From Natronospirillum sp965602035 (GTDB lineage: Bacteria > Pseudomonadota > Gammaproteobacteria > Pseudomonadales > Natronospirillaceae): a DNA stretch of 64,000 nucleotides. Below the pieces are notes generated by a model. The model had not been told where the DNA came from. It made no database searches and saw only the letters and a list, made by a program, of their open reading frames with translations. The stretch is taken from positions 496,001 through 560,000 of the forward strand of contig OZ271919.1 in NCBI GenBank assembly GCA_965602035.1, given 5' to 3'. Below are positions 33,621 to 42,969 of the stretch, piece after piece. Each line of letters opens with the position of its first letter. The first letter of the stretch is position 1. Position numbers and translations under genes: made by a program.

Positions 33621-34388
33621 ATGGGACAGACCTTACAACCGCTCTGGCGATGGTTTCACCGTTGGACGTCGCCCCGGGAATTCTACCGCCTCAGCCGCTC
33701 CTGGGCGCGGATCATGCTGGTTCTGGGGCTGGCCGGCCTGCTGGTGGGCTGGGTGTGGGGTCTGGTGTTCGCGCCGGAGGACTATCAGCAGGGCAACAGC
33801 TACCGGATCATTTTCATTCATGTGCCCAGCGCATCGGTTGTGCTCACGCTCTATTTCGCAATGGCGGCCTGCGCACTGGTGGCTTTGGTCTGGCAGATCA
33901 AGCTGGCCCATGCCGTGATTCGTCAGGCCATCCCGATCGGGTTTACCCTGACTGCACTGGCGCTGTTTACCGGGGCTGTCTGGGGAAAGCCGACCTGGGG
34001 CACTTACTGGATCTGGGATGCCCGGCTGACGTCCATGCTGATCCAGCTGTTCCTGTTTGCCGGGCTCTGGGCGCTGTACGTCGCCATTGAAGATCAACGG
34101 CAGGCAGACCGGGCGGTGGCGATACTGACACTCGTGGGTGTGGTCAACCTGCCGATTATCAAGTTCTCGGTAGAGTGGTGGAATACGCTGCATCAGCCGG
34201 CGACGCTCAGAATCACCCGCGAAACCACGATGACCTGGGACATGCTGGCGCCCCTGTTGCTCTGCCTCGCGGCGACCTACGTTCTGACGGCGGCCATGGT
34301 ACTGCTTCGAACCCGTTGGGAACTTCTGTATAGGGAGCGCAAAACCCGCTGGGCGCAAGATGACTTGAGCCGGCTGGAGAGGGCATAA
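33621..34388 (+). CDS. ccmC: heme handling protein CcmC
   Basis: 255-residue membrane protein that delivers heme to CcmE. The periplasmic tryptophan-rich WWD-type motif is present as WGTYWIWDARLTSMLI. The two flanking heme-ligand histidines are visible in IFIHVPSAS and WWNTLHQP. The start is ATG 33621, 14 bases after ccmB. A longer open frame exists upstream but overlaps ccmB completely. Confidence 0.95.
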   Translation: MGQTLQPLWRWFHRWTSPREFYRLSRSWARIMLVLGLAGLLVGWVWGLVFAPEDYQQGNSYRIIFIHVPSASVVLTLYFAMAACALVALVWQIKLAHAVIRQAIPIGFTLTALALFTGAVWGKPTWGTYWIWDARLTSMLIQLFLFAGLWALYVAIEDQRQADRAVAILTLVGVVNLPIIKFSVEWWNTLHQPATLRITRETTMTWDMLAPLLLCLAATYVLTAAMVLLRTRWELLYRERKTRWAQDDLSRLERA

Positions 34389-34391
34389 TAT

Positions 34392-34568
34392 ATGGGACAG
34401 TTTGAATCCTTGTCGGAATTCATCGCCATGGGGTCGCACGGGCCGTTTGTCTGGGCCGCCTACGCCAGCGCGGCACTCGCGTTGGCGGGGCACTGGCTGG
34501 CATTACGCCAGCTCCGGCGTAGGGTCATGAAGCGGATCCGGCAGAGTCGTCTTCAGGAGGCGGAATGA
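34392..34568 (+). CDS. ccmD: heme exporter subunit CcmD
   Basis: Tiny membrane protein of 58 residues located exactly between ccmC and ccmE. It begins MGQFESLSEFIAMGSHGPFV, has one transmembrane helix (FVWAAYASAALALAGHWLA), then a basic C terminus (RQLRRRVMKRIRQSR). CcmD helps release holo-CcmE from the CcmABC complex. It starts three bases after the ccmC stop and overlaps ccmE by four bases (ATGA). Size, topology and position all agree with CcmD. Confidence 0.92.
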   Translation: MGQFESLSEFIAMGSHGPFVWAAYASAALALAGHWLALRQLRRRVMKRIRQSRLQEAE

Positions 34569-35014
34569 AAGCAGCGCGTCGGGTACGGCTTACTCTGATT
34601 CTCGGTGGTGTGGGGCTCCTGGGTATGGCGCTGACGCTGTTGCTCTGGGCCAATCAGAATCAGATCAACCTGTTCTTCAGCCCGTCGGATTTTGCCGCCG
34701 GTGAGGTCCCTGCGGAGCAGACCATCCGGGCCGGAGGCCTGGTGGTGGCCGGTTCAGTGCAGCGTGACCCGGACAGCCTGGAAGTGCGCTTCGAAATCAC
34801 CGACAACGCAGAATCGATACCGGTGCGGTTCAATGGCATTCTGCCTGATCTGTTCCGTGAGGGGCAGGGCATCGTGGCCACTGGCCGACTGGGCCTTGAC
34901 GGACGGTTCGTCGCCGACGAGGTACTGGCCAAGCACGATGAAACCTATATGCCGCCGGAAGTAGCCCGAGCGCTGGAACAGGCAAAAGAAAACGGCACCA
35001 TTCCCTATGATTGA
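34565..35014 (+). CDS. ccmE: periplasmic heme chaperone CcmE
   Basis: Membrane-anchored heme chaperone, 149 residues. After an N-terminal helix comes the OB-fold domain. The covalent heme attachment histidine is H124 in LAKHDETYMPPEV, with Y128 as the neighbouring heme ligand. This is the HxxxY form of CcmE. It overlaps ccmD by four bases. The 53 bases before ccmF carry only that gene's ribosome binding site. Confidence 0.95.
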   Translation: MKAARRVRLTLILGGVGLLGMALTLLLWANQNQINLFFSPSDFAAGEVPAEQTIRAGGLVVAGSVQRDPDSLEVRFEITDNAESIPVRFNGILPDLFREGQGIVATGRLGLDGRFVADEVLAKHDETYMPPEVARALEQAKENGTIPYD

Positions 35015-35067
35015 CCGCCGGGCCCGCCGCTTCTGTGCGGGTGTGACCGGATCGGGCAGGAGGAAAA

Positions 35068-37020
35068 TTGTTACCTGAATTCGGAACACTGACACTGATC
35101 GCGGCGCTGTTATTCAGCGCCGGGCTGGCCACTGTGCCTCTGGCCGGGTATTACCAGAGTCACGCCGGTCTCATGCGTATGGCGCGGCCGCTGGGTATCG
35201 GCACCGCGTTTTTCCTGACGTTGGCGTTTGTGCTGCTCAGTATCAGCTTTCTTCAGGACGATTTTACCGTTCGCTACATCGCCAACAATTCCAACTCGGC
35301 CTTACCTTTTTACTACAAGCTCAGTGGAGTCTGGGGCGGTCACGAAGGGTCCATGCTGCTCTGGGTGATGATTCTGGGCTTCTGGGTCGTCGCCGTCGCC
35401 GCTCGCAGTCGCACGTTGCCGCTGGATATCACGGCCGTGGTACTGGCCATAATGGGATTGGTGCTGGTCGGGTTCATCGCGTTCACGCTGTTTACCTCCA
35501 ATCCGTTCGACCGGGTCCTGCCGTTTCCGCCGGTCGACGGCCGTGATCTGAATCCGCTGCTGCAGGACCCGGGGCTTGTAATGCACCCGCCGATTCTCTA
35601 TATGGGCTATGTCGGATTCGCAGTGGCCTTTGCCTTTGCCTGTGCCGCCCTCCTGCTGGGGCGGCTGGACAGTGCCTGGGCCCGATGGACACGCCCCTGG
35701 ACCAATGTCGCTTGGGTGTTCATGACCCTGGGTATCGGCCTGGGCTCCTGGTGGGCCTATGCGGAGCTCGGCTGGGGCGGCTGGTGGTTCTGGGATCCGG
35801 TGGAGAATGCGTCGCTGATCCCCTGGCTGCTCGGTACTGCGTTGATTCATTCACTGGCCGCAACCGACAAGCGGGGCGTCTACAAGGGCTGGACGGTGTT
35901 ACTGGCGATCGCGACCTTCTCCATGACCCTGCTGGGTACCTTCCTGGTACGCAGTGGCGTACTCACGTCCGTGCACTCCTTCGCCAACGACCCGGCGCGT
36001 GGCGCGTTTATTCTCGGGCTGTTCGCGCTGTATACAATGGGAGCTCTTATCCTCTATGCGGTGCGGTTGCCCAGACTGCAGTCGGCGGTTCGCTTCGAAT
36101 GGTTGTCGCGTGACATGTTCCTGCTGGGCAATAATCTGGTACTGACGATCCTGACCGTGATCATCGTATTGCTGACCTTCGCCCCGGTGATGAATGATCT
36201 GCTCGGTCTGCGGGCCATATCGATCGGTGCGCCGTGGTTCAACGATATCACCGTGCTCCTGGCGCCGATTCTGGTGCTGTTGCTGGGCGTGGGGCAGTGG
36301 GTGCGCTGGAAGCGCCATGAGGCCGCTCCTATCCTGCGCTGGGCTGCATGGGCCGCACTGGCAGCTCTGTCGCTGGCACTTCTGTGTAGCTGGCTGTATG
36401 CGGGCGAGGTGCAATGGCGTGTTGTGCTGGGGCTGTTCCTTGCCTGGTGGCTTATCATGAGCACGCTCAAGACGCTGGCTGACAGCACCCGCAACGCGCG
36501 GCCGCGGTGGCGCGGGCTGGGCAAACTCAGCCGGGCCTACTACGGCATGCTTGCCGGCCATCTCGGTCTGGCGGTGCTGATCGTCGGTGTCACCATGGCA
36601 ACCCAGTTCGAGCGACAGATTGACGTTCGCATGGCGCCCGGTGACGAAGCCTCGCTCGGTGACTGGACGTACCGGTTCGACGAGTTTTTCCTGCGCCGCG
36701 GCCCCAATTTCGAGAGTGAAACGGGGCGTTTTCTGGTCTCACGCGGAGAACGGCTGGTCGGGGCCGTGAATGCGGAAAAACGGTTTTACCCGGTGGCCGG
36801 TCAGGTAATGACACAGGCGGGCATTCTGGAGCGGCTTAATGGTGATCTGTACGTCACCATGGGCGAAGTGCTGAATGCGGAGCGCAATGAATGGGCCGTG
36901 CGCCTGCAGGTCAAGCCGTTTGTCCGGTGGATCTGGCTCGGCGGTCTGATCATGGCGGCTGGTGGGTTACTGGCGATCACCGACCGGCGGTATCGTCAAT
37001 CGAAGAGGGGAATAGCCTGA
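35068..37020 (+). CDS. ccmF: cytochrome c heme lyase subunit CcmF
   Basis: Large membrane protein (650 residues) that ligates heme to apocytochrome c together with CcmH/CcmI. The TTG start at 35068 is supported by AGGAGG at 35058-35063, four bases upstream, and by the typical LLPEFG-like N terminus. The WWD motif is WGGWWFWDPVENASLIPWL, with nearby LHPPILY-like MHPPILYMGYVG. About fifteen hydrophobic segments are present. The stop overlaps the ccmG start by one base. Confidence 0.96.
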   Translation: MLPEFGTLTLIAALLFSAGLATVPLAGYYQSHAGLMRMARPLGIGTAFFLTLAFVLLSISFLQDDFTVRYIANNSNSALPFYYKLSGVWGGHEGSMLLWVMILGFWVVAVAARSRTLPLDITAVVLAIMGLVLVGFIAFTLFTSNPFDRVLPFPPVDGRDLNPLLQDPGLVMHPPILYMGYVGFAVAFAFACAALLLGRLDSAWARWTRPWTNVAWVFMTLGIGLGSWWAYAELGWGGWWFWDPVENASLIPWLLGTALIHSLAATDKRGVYKGWTVLLAIATFSMTLLGTFLVRSGVLTSVHSFANDPARGAFILGLFALYTMGALILYAVRLPRLQSAVRFEWLSRDMFLLGNNLVLTILTVIIVLLTFAPVMNDLLGLRAISIGAPWFNDITVLLAPILVLLLGVGQWVRWKRHEAAPILRWAAWAALAALSLALLCSWLYAGEVQWRVVLGLFLAWWLIMSTLKTLADSTRNARPRWRGLGKLSRAYYGMLAGHLGLAVLIVGVTMATQFERQIDVRMAPGDEASLGDWTYRFDEFFLRRGPNFESETGRFLVSRGERLVGAVNAEKRFYPVAGQVMTQAGILERLNGDLYVTMGEVLNAERNEWAVRLQVKPFVRWIWLGGLIMAAGGLLAITDRRYRQSKRGIA

Positions 37021-37550
37021 TGCGTTGGGTGGTGTATGTGCCGGCAGGCATTGGCCTGGCGGTGGTGCTGGTACTCGGCTACCTGTTGAATATCAGCCAG
37101 CAGGGCAATACAGAGTCCGCTTCGTCGGCGCGACTGGGTTCGCCGTTACCCGAGTTCGAACTGACCTCGCTCACCGATGAATCCCGCGTGCTGGAAAACA
37201 GCGATCTGCTGGGAGAGCCGTTCCTGCTCAATGTCTGGGGGTCATGGTGCCCGAGCTGCCGTATTGAGCACCCCATGCTGAATGAACTGGCCGAGAGTGG
37301 CGTGCGCATCGTGGGCCTGAACTACCGGGATACTCGCGAGGGCGGGCAGCAATGGCTGGACGACCGCGGTGACCCCTATGAAGTGAGCCTGTTCGACCCG
37401 CGGGGCCACTTCGGGTTTGAGCTCGGTGTGGTCGGGGCCCCGGAAACCTATGTCGTTGATGCACAGGGCACTATCCGCTACCGACACGTGGGTATCCTGA
37501 ACGAACGCCACTGGTCCGGAAACCTCGGGGAGCTGTACCGATCATTATGA
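37020..37550 (+). CDS. ccmG: thiol:disulfide interchange protein CcmG/DsbE
   Basis: Membrane-tethered thioredoxin-fold protein, 176 residues, that reduces apocytochrome c or CcmH cysteines. The active site is WGSWCPSCRIEHP (C77 and C80). CcmG-specific features include the acidic GLNYRDTREGGQQWLDDRG segment and the cis-Pro loop VVGAPETYVVD. ATG 37020 is used because it overlaps the ccmF stop and is followed by a normal N-terminal anchor. Confidence 0.95.
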   Translation: MRWVVYVPAGIGLAVVLVLGYLLNISQQGNTESASSARLGSPLPEFELTSLTDESRVLENSDLLGEPFLLNVWGSWCPSCRIEHPMLNELAESGVRIVGLNYRDTREGGQQWLDDRGDPYEVSLFDPRGHFGFELGVVGAPETYVVDAQGTIRYRHVGILNERHWSGNLGELYRSL

Positions 37551-38119
37551 GACGTTACCTGCTGCTGATTCCGGCACTCTTTCTTGGCCTGGTCATACTG
37601 GGCCAGCCTGTGGGCGCGCAGTCCGGCGACGGCCTGCTTACCCAGGGCGAGCGTTCCCTGATCGAGCCTGATCGCCAGTTCAGTGACCCGGCACTGGCCG
37701 AGCGCTATGAAGCGCTGCTGTGGGAATTGCGCTGCCCGCAATGCGAGAATCAGTCGATCGGTGACTCCAATGCGCCGGTGTCGGCGGCCATGCGCGATCG
37801 GGTAGCCACGCTGCTCCGGGACGGTCGCAGCAATGACGAAATCGTCGCCCACATGATAGAGAGATGGGGGCAGCAGGTAACCTTTCGTCCCGGGCTCGGT
37901 GCCCATACCGTCTGGATTCTGGCGGTGGCGGTGCTCGCTGTGGGGGCCTTGTTCGGTGTCATTATCGGGCTTCGGCGCCAGCATTCAGGCCTGGGTGGTG
38001 CCGGGCCGTTGACGGATGACGAGGTGCAGGAGCTGGAAGCGTTACGCCGTGGGGATGCCGACGTGGCCGGCCCGACCCCGGACAGGCCACCGGACAATGA
38101 GGGAGCCACTCGACCGTGA
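37547..38119 (+). CDS. ccmH: cytochrome c maturation protein CcmH
   Basis: 190-residue protein with a signal peptide, the apocytochrome thiol-binding motif LRCPQCENQSI (C63 and C66), the conserved helical bundle (RDRVATLLRDGRSNDEIVAHM) and a C-terminal membrane helix. The C-terminal TPR part present in the fused E. coli CcmH is here a separate gene, ccmI. It overlaps ccmG and ccmI by four bases each, so translation of the three is coupled. Confidence 0.95.
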   Translation: MRRYLLLIPALFLGLVILGQPVGAQSGDGLLTQGERSLIEPDRQFSDPALAERYEALLWELRCPQCENQSIGDSNAPVSAAMRDRVATLLRDGRSNDEIVAHMIERWGQQVTFRPGLGAHTVWILAVAVLAVGALFGVIIGLRRQHSGLGGAGPLTDDEVQELEALRRGDADVAGPTPDRPPDNEGATRP

Positions 38120-39321
38120 CGCTGAACCTGACGCTGATCGCGACCGTTCTGATACTGCTTGCGCTCGCCGCCGTGTTTTTGTTCTACCCGGTACTGGTCG
38201 GCGCACGCGGGACCATTACCATGGCGCGCCAGAAAGACCTGGTGGCGGCCTATGATGCCCGGCTAACAGAGCTCGATCAGGAACTGACCCGCGGTATTAT
38301 TACCGAGGAAACCCGGGATGACATCAAACAGGAGCTTGATCGACAGCTGCTGGCGGATACCCGGGTCGCTGAGCGCAGTCGCGCCGTTTCCGGTCGGCTG
38401 TCCTGGCCCGTGGCAGCCGTCGGGCTGGTCGTGCTGCTGGCCGGTCTGCCATTGCTCTACAGCCTGGCTGGAGATGGTCGTGCGGTGGCGCTGCAGCAAC
38501 AGTTGGACAATGCCGCTACGCCGGCAGCGGCAGCAGAGTCACTCGCGGAATTCATCAACGACCATCCGGATCCACAGCCGGACTGGCTGTACCAGCTTGC
38601 CAGCGCCTATCGAAACAGCGGCCAGCTCGCCGCCGCCGTGGACGCGCTGGAGCGCGTGGAGACAGCCCTGCGCGATCAGGAGGCGTTCGACCCGGAAGAT
38701 CTGTCCTCGGTGTTGGGTGAGCGCGGTGAATTGCGCTATCGACTGGCGGGAGAGCGCCTGACCGATGCGGCGGAAGCGGATTTTCAGGCCGCGCTGGATC
38801 AGAATCCGCTCAATACGCAGGCCATGGCCACACTGGGCGTGGCCTATTTCTCGGCCGGGCAGACGGACGATGCGATTGCGCTCTGGGAACGCTTTCTGGA
38901 GGTTGCGCCCGACAGCGAGGCGGCGGACGCTGTGGCGCGGGCATTGGAGCGGGCACGCGGCAATAGCGGAACCAGCGGTGGAGGCGGGGCCTCTGTGGGT
39001 GTGTTGCTCGCGGCAGTACCGGAGTCACTGAGCCCGGCCGATCAGGTCTACATAGTGGCAAGGCCGGTTGAGGGGCGCCAGCCAGTGGCCATTCAGCGCT
39101 ACCGGGCGGATGAACTGCCGCCGGTGGTTCAGCTGACCGATGCCGACCGCAGCCCGGAAATGCAGCCGCTGTCGTCGGCGGAACGGGTGGCCGTGGTCGC
39201 TTTTGCGGTGCCGGAGGGAGCCTCGGTGGGGGATGCGTCGTACCGCAGTAATGTGGTGGAAGTCAGCACCCGTCCGGACGGCGATCCGGTTACGCTGAGA
39301 CTGCGACCCGCTGATCAGTAA
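38116..39321 (+). CDS. ccmI: cytochrome c maturation protein CcmI
   Basis: 401-residue apocytochrome chaperone. Two membrane helices flank a cytoplasmic loop (residues about 5-25 and 95-115). A periplasmic TPR region (LYQLASAYRNSGQLAAAVDAL, ATLGVAYFSAGQTDDAIALW) and a C-terminal beta domain follow. The start is GTG 38116 overlapping the ccmH stop (GTGA). It ends the ccm operon. The 113-base gap before smc carries no strong terminator. Confidence 0.92.
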   Translation: MTLNLTLIATVLILLALAAVFLFYPVLVGARGTITMARQKDLVAAYDARLTELDQELTRGIITEETRDDIKQELDRQLLADTRVAERSRAVSGRLSWPVAAVGLVVLLAGLPLLYSLAGDGRAVALQQQLDNAATPAAAAESLAEFINDHPDPQPDWLYQLASAYRNSGQLAAAVDALERVETALRDQEAFDPEDLSSVLGERGELRYRLAGERLTDAAEADFQAALDQNPLNTQAMATLGVAYFSAGQTDDAIALWERFLEVAPDSEAADAVARALERARGNSGTSGGGGASVGVLLAAVPESLSPADQVYIVARPVEGRQPVAIQRYRADELPPVVQLTDADRSPEMQPLSSAERVAVVAFAVPEGASVGDASYRSNVVEVSTRPDGDPVTLRLRPADQ

Positions 39322-39434
39322 TCGGGCAGGTCGGGTTCCCTTCCGGGTCAAGTGATATGCTGGCTGGTCAGTCTCAGCGAGAGCAGGTAAAGTGACCAGT
39401 CAAACTGATTACGTCCACGGAAAGACGGGCCTGC

Positions 39435-42400
39435 ATGCGTCTCAAATCCATCAAACTGGCGGGTTTCAAATCATTTGTTGACCCGACTCGCATCGATTTC
39501 CCGAATAACCTGACCGCGGTCGTCGGGCCCAATGGCTGTGGCAAGTCCAATGTGATTGATGCGGTGCGTTGGGTAATGGGCGAATCCTCTGCCAAGCACC
39601 TGCGCGGTCAGGCCATGACCGACGTCATTTTCAACGGTTCCAGCAAGCGCCAGCCGGTCGGGCAGTGCTCGGTGGAGCTGATGTTCGACAATGCGGACCG
39701 CACGCTGACCGGCCCCTACGCGGAATACAACGAAATTGCCGTGCGCCGGAAAGTCACGCGGGACGGGCAATCCACCTATTTTCTGAACGGCAGCAAATGC
39801 CGGCGGCGCGACATTACCGACCTATTCTCCGGTACGGGGTTGGGCCCGCGCAGCTACGCCATCATCGAGCAGGGCATGATATCGCGGCTCATTGAGGCTC
39901 GCCCCGAAGAACTGAGGGTCTACATCGAAGAGGCCGCGGGGATCTCGCGCTACAAGGATCGGCGCCGGGAAACTGAGAACCGGATGCGCCGGACCGAAGA
40001 AAACCTCGGCCGCCTGCACGATATTCAGTCCGAGCTTGAACGCCAGCTGGCACACCTGCAACGCCAGGCCCAGACCGCCGAGAAATATCAGGCTCTGAAA
40101 GCCGACGAACGCCAGTACCGGGCACGGCTTATGGCTTTGCGCTGGCGTGACCTGGATCGCGAGCGGCGCGCCTCCGCGGACAGTTTTGCCGAAGCGCAGC
40201 GTGATGAAGAAAACGCCCGTGCCCGGCTGCGCTCGGCCGAGGCGGATCAGGAAGCGCTGCGGGAATCGGAAAATCAGGCGCAGGAAGCCTTTCAGGACGC
40301 CCAGAAGACCTATTATGAGGCCGGCACCCGCATAGCCCGGCTGGAGCAGCAGGCGGCGCGGCATAAGGACCGCCAGACACAGCTTCAGGCTGAACTGGCG
40401 CGCCTGACTCAGGAACAACACAGCCTGCGAGACGATGCGGCCGCAGACCGCGAAGCGCTGACATCGGCGGAAGAGCGCCTGGAACAACTGCGCGAAGAAC
40501 TGGCCATGGCGGACGAGCAGGTGGCGGAGGCAGACCTGCAGCTGCAGGACGCACAGGCCGACTATGAAGCCGCCGATGAAGCCTGGCTTGCCACCAGTTC
40601 GGATTCGGCGGAAATCGGACAGAAACTTGCCCGCTGGCGCGCCACACTGGAGCAGAGCAGTGCGCGGCTGCAACAGTTGCAGGTGCGGCGGGAGCGACTA
40701 CAGCAATCGCTGGATGAGCAATCATCGACCCCGGCCAGCGCAGAGACCCGACAGTTGCAGGAGGAGTTGGCCGCCACCCGGGAGCAACTGGAAACGGTGC
40801 AGGGCGACAGCGAGGCGCTGGACGAGCGTATCCAGGCTTTGCGCGAGGAACAGGAAGCCCGCCAGGCAGAGCTGTCCGGGAAGCGCCAGCAACTGCATGA
40901 CGATCAACAGGAACTGATCCGGATCAAGGCGCGTCTGGATGCCCATGGTGGTGACGATGAAACCCTGAGTGACTGGCTGACCCGCTGGCAGTGGCACCGC
41001 GAACCACGTGTGGCCGAGCAGCTCGACGCGGCCTCGCCCTGGCAAGCCGCTGTTGAATGGGTGCTGGGTCACTGGCTGCAGGCCCGGGTGCTACCAGCAG
41101 AAGCCCTGCCCGATGGTGCGTGGTCCAATCTGCCAGAGGGCCGAATGGGGTGGATACTCGGCCGCTCAGGGACAACCGAAACCGCAAAGCCCGGCACCCT
41201 GGCCTCGGTCGTGAACGCACCGGCGGTGCTGTTGCCCTGGTTAAACCAGGTACGGCTGGCCGATGACCTGTCCAGTGCCCGCGCTGCGGTAAGCAGCCTG
41301 GGGCCGCAGGACAGCGTTATCTGCCCTGAAGGCGTCTGGCTGGGGCCGGGCTGGGCACGCGTGTTTCGCAGTCCGGAGGACAGCCAGGGAATTCTGGTGC
41401 AGCGCGAGGAACTGGAGCAGCGGGAAGCTCGCGTTGAGGATATTGAATTCGAGCTGGAGGATCTGTCGCTGAACCTGCAGGCCGCCCGTCAGTCGCTCGA
41501 GCAACTGGAAGCCGATGGCCGCAATCAGCGCGCTCAGGTGGATGATTACCGGGCCCGTGTGCACGAGCTGGAACGGAAACTGTCGGGCCGCGAAGCCGCC
41601 AATGCCGAAGCCGGCAAGGCGCTGGAGCGCACCCGAGAAGACCTCGACGACGCGGTGCAGGACTACGAGAACACGCTGGAAACCTATCAGGAAGCCGCCG
41701 AGGCGGTGTCTGAACTGGAACAGGCCCGGGACGCCCAGTTGGACCAGACCGCTGCGCGCAGCGCCCGCGACGAGGCCCGGGTAAAACTCGAGGATGCCCG
41801 CGGCCGCCACCAGTCGGGGCAGCAGCGCCAGCAGGAACTGGCGCTGGAAGTCAGGGGCTTAAGCACGCAGATGGACGCACTGGCCGACACGGTCCGCCGC
41901 AATACTGAGCGGGCCGCTCAACTGAGCACACGACAGGACGAACTCAAAGACGAGCTCGGCACCATCGAGGCACCCGATACCTCGGTGCACGAAGAACTGG
42001 AAGCGGCGCTGCAGGACCAGCTTGAGTGGGAAGAAAAGCTGCAGGCGGCCCGCTCGCGTGCGGAGGAACTGCAGGCTCAGTGGCAGGCCACTGAACGGGA
42101 GCGGGTGGCCGCCGAGCAGGCGATGCAGCAGGAACAGGAGCGGGTGCAGTCGCTGACGATGGCGCTCGAGCGCGTCCAGACCCGCCAACAGGGGCTCGAG
42201 GAGCAACTGCGGGAGCAGAACTACGATCTGAACGCCGTGTTGCAGACCCTGGACGACGACACCACGGTCGCCGACTGTGAGCAGCAGATCGAAGAGGTGA
42301 CGGATCGCATCCGGCGGCTGGGGCCGATCAATCTCGCCGCCATCGATGAATACCAGGTGCAGGCCGAGCGGCAGGCCTATCTGGCGCGCCAGCAGGAGGA

Positions 42401-42932
42401 TCTGGAGCGGGCATTGAGCACGCTGGATCAGGCAATCCGCCGTATCGACCAGGAAACCCGCAGCCGCTTCAAAGCCACGTTCGATCGGGTGAATGCCGGT
42501 CTGCAGGAGCTGTTTCCCCGCGTATTCGGCGGTGGCCACGCTTACCTCGACCTGACCGGCGAAGACCTGCTGAGCACCGGCGTGGCCATTATGGCGCGCC
42601 CGCCGGGCAAAAAGAACGCCACCATCCACCTGTTGTCCGGCGGCGAGAAGGCACTGACGGCAATCGCGCTGGTGTTTTCCATTTTCCGGCTCAACCCGGC
42701 ACCGTTCTGCATGCTGGACGAAGTCGACGCCCCGCTGGACGATGCCAATGTCACGCGCTTTTCACGGCTGGTGGAATCGATGGCAGGGCAGGTTGAATTC
42801 ATTTACATCACGCACAACAAGGTGGCGATGGAAATTGCACAACAACTGATGGGTGTTACCATGAGCGAGCCCGGCGTATCGCGTCTCGTGTCGGTGAATG
42901 TGGACGAAGCCGTGGCTATGGCGACGGCCTGA
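39435..42932 (+). CDS. smc: chromosome partition protein Smc
   Basis: Condensin ATPase of 1165 residues. The N-terminal head carries Walker A GPNGCGKSN (31-39), with FKSFVDPTRI before it. A long coiled coil rich in Glu, Gln, Arg and Ala is interrupted near the middle by a globular hinge (about 515-655). The C-terminal head has signature LLSGGEKALTAIALVF and Walker B FCMLDEVDAPLDDAN. Having Smc rather than MukBEF agrees with a Pseudomonas/Oceanospirillales-like lineage. Its usual partners ScpA and ScpB are not in the window. zipA follows after 37 bases and then ligA, a conserved neighbourhood. Confidence 0.96.
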   Translation: MRLKSIKLAGFKSFVDPTRIDFPNNLTAVVGPNGCGKSNVIDAVRWVMGESSAKHLRGQAMTDVIFNGSSKRQPVGQCSVELMFDNADRTLTGPYAEYNEIAVRRKVTRDGQSTYFLNGSKCRRRDITDLFSGTGLGPRSYAIIEQGMISRLIEARPEELRVYIEEAAGISRYKDRRRETENRMRRTEENLGRLHDIQSELERQLAHLQRQAQTAEKYQALKADERQYRARLMALRWRDLDRERRASADSFAEAQRDEENARARLRSAEADQEALRESENQAQEAFQDAQKTYYEAGTRIARLEQQAARHKDRQTQLQAELARLTQEQHSLRDDAAADREALTSAEERLEQLREELAMADEQVAEADLQLQDAQADYEAADEAWLATSSDSAEIGQKLARWRATLEQSSARLQQLQVRRERLQQSLDEQSSTPASAETRQLQEELAATREQLETVQGDSEALDERIQALREEQEARQAELSGKRQQLHDDQQELIRIKARLDAHGGDDETLSDWLTRWQWHREPRVAEQLDAASPWQAAVEWVLGHWLQARVLPAEALPDGAWSNLPEGRMGWILGRSGTTETAKPGTLASVVNAPAVLLPWLNQVRLADDLSSARAAVSSLGPQDSVICPEGVWLGPGWARVFRSPEDSQGILVQREELEQREARVEDIEFELEDLSLNLQAARQSLEQLEADGRNQRAQVDDYRARVHELERKLSGREAANAEAGKALERTREDLDDAVQDYENTLETYQEAAEAVSELEQARDAQLDQTAARSARDEARVKLEDARGRHQSGQQRQQELALEVRGLSTQMDALADTVRRNTERAAQLSTRQDELKDELGTIEAPDTSVHEELEAALQDQLEWEEKLQAARSRAEELQAQWQATERERVAAEQAMQQEQERVQSLTMALERVQTRQQGLEEQLREQNYDLNAVLQTLDDDTTVADCEQQIEEVTDRIRRLGPINLAAIDEYQVQAERQAYLARQQEDLERALSTLDQAIRRIDQETRSRFKATFDRVNAGLQELFPRVFGGGHAYLDLTGEDLLSTGVAIMARPPGKKNATIHLLSGGEKALTAIALVFSIFRLNPAPFCMLDEVDAPLDDANVTRFSRLVESMAGQVEFIYITHNKVAMEIAQQLMGVTMSEPGVSRLVSVNVDEAVAMATA

Positions 42933-42969
42933 ACGCAGATGTGCAGCGGGCCTGGAGGGTATCGATTCA

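Noticed and set aside
39322..39434. CTGGTCA and TGACCAG inverted repeat as a terminator between ccmI and smc
   Set aside because: Seven-base arms are separated by over 20 bases with no T run, too weak to call.
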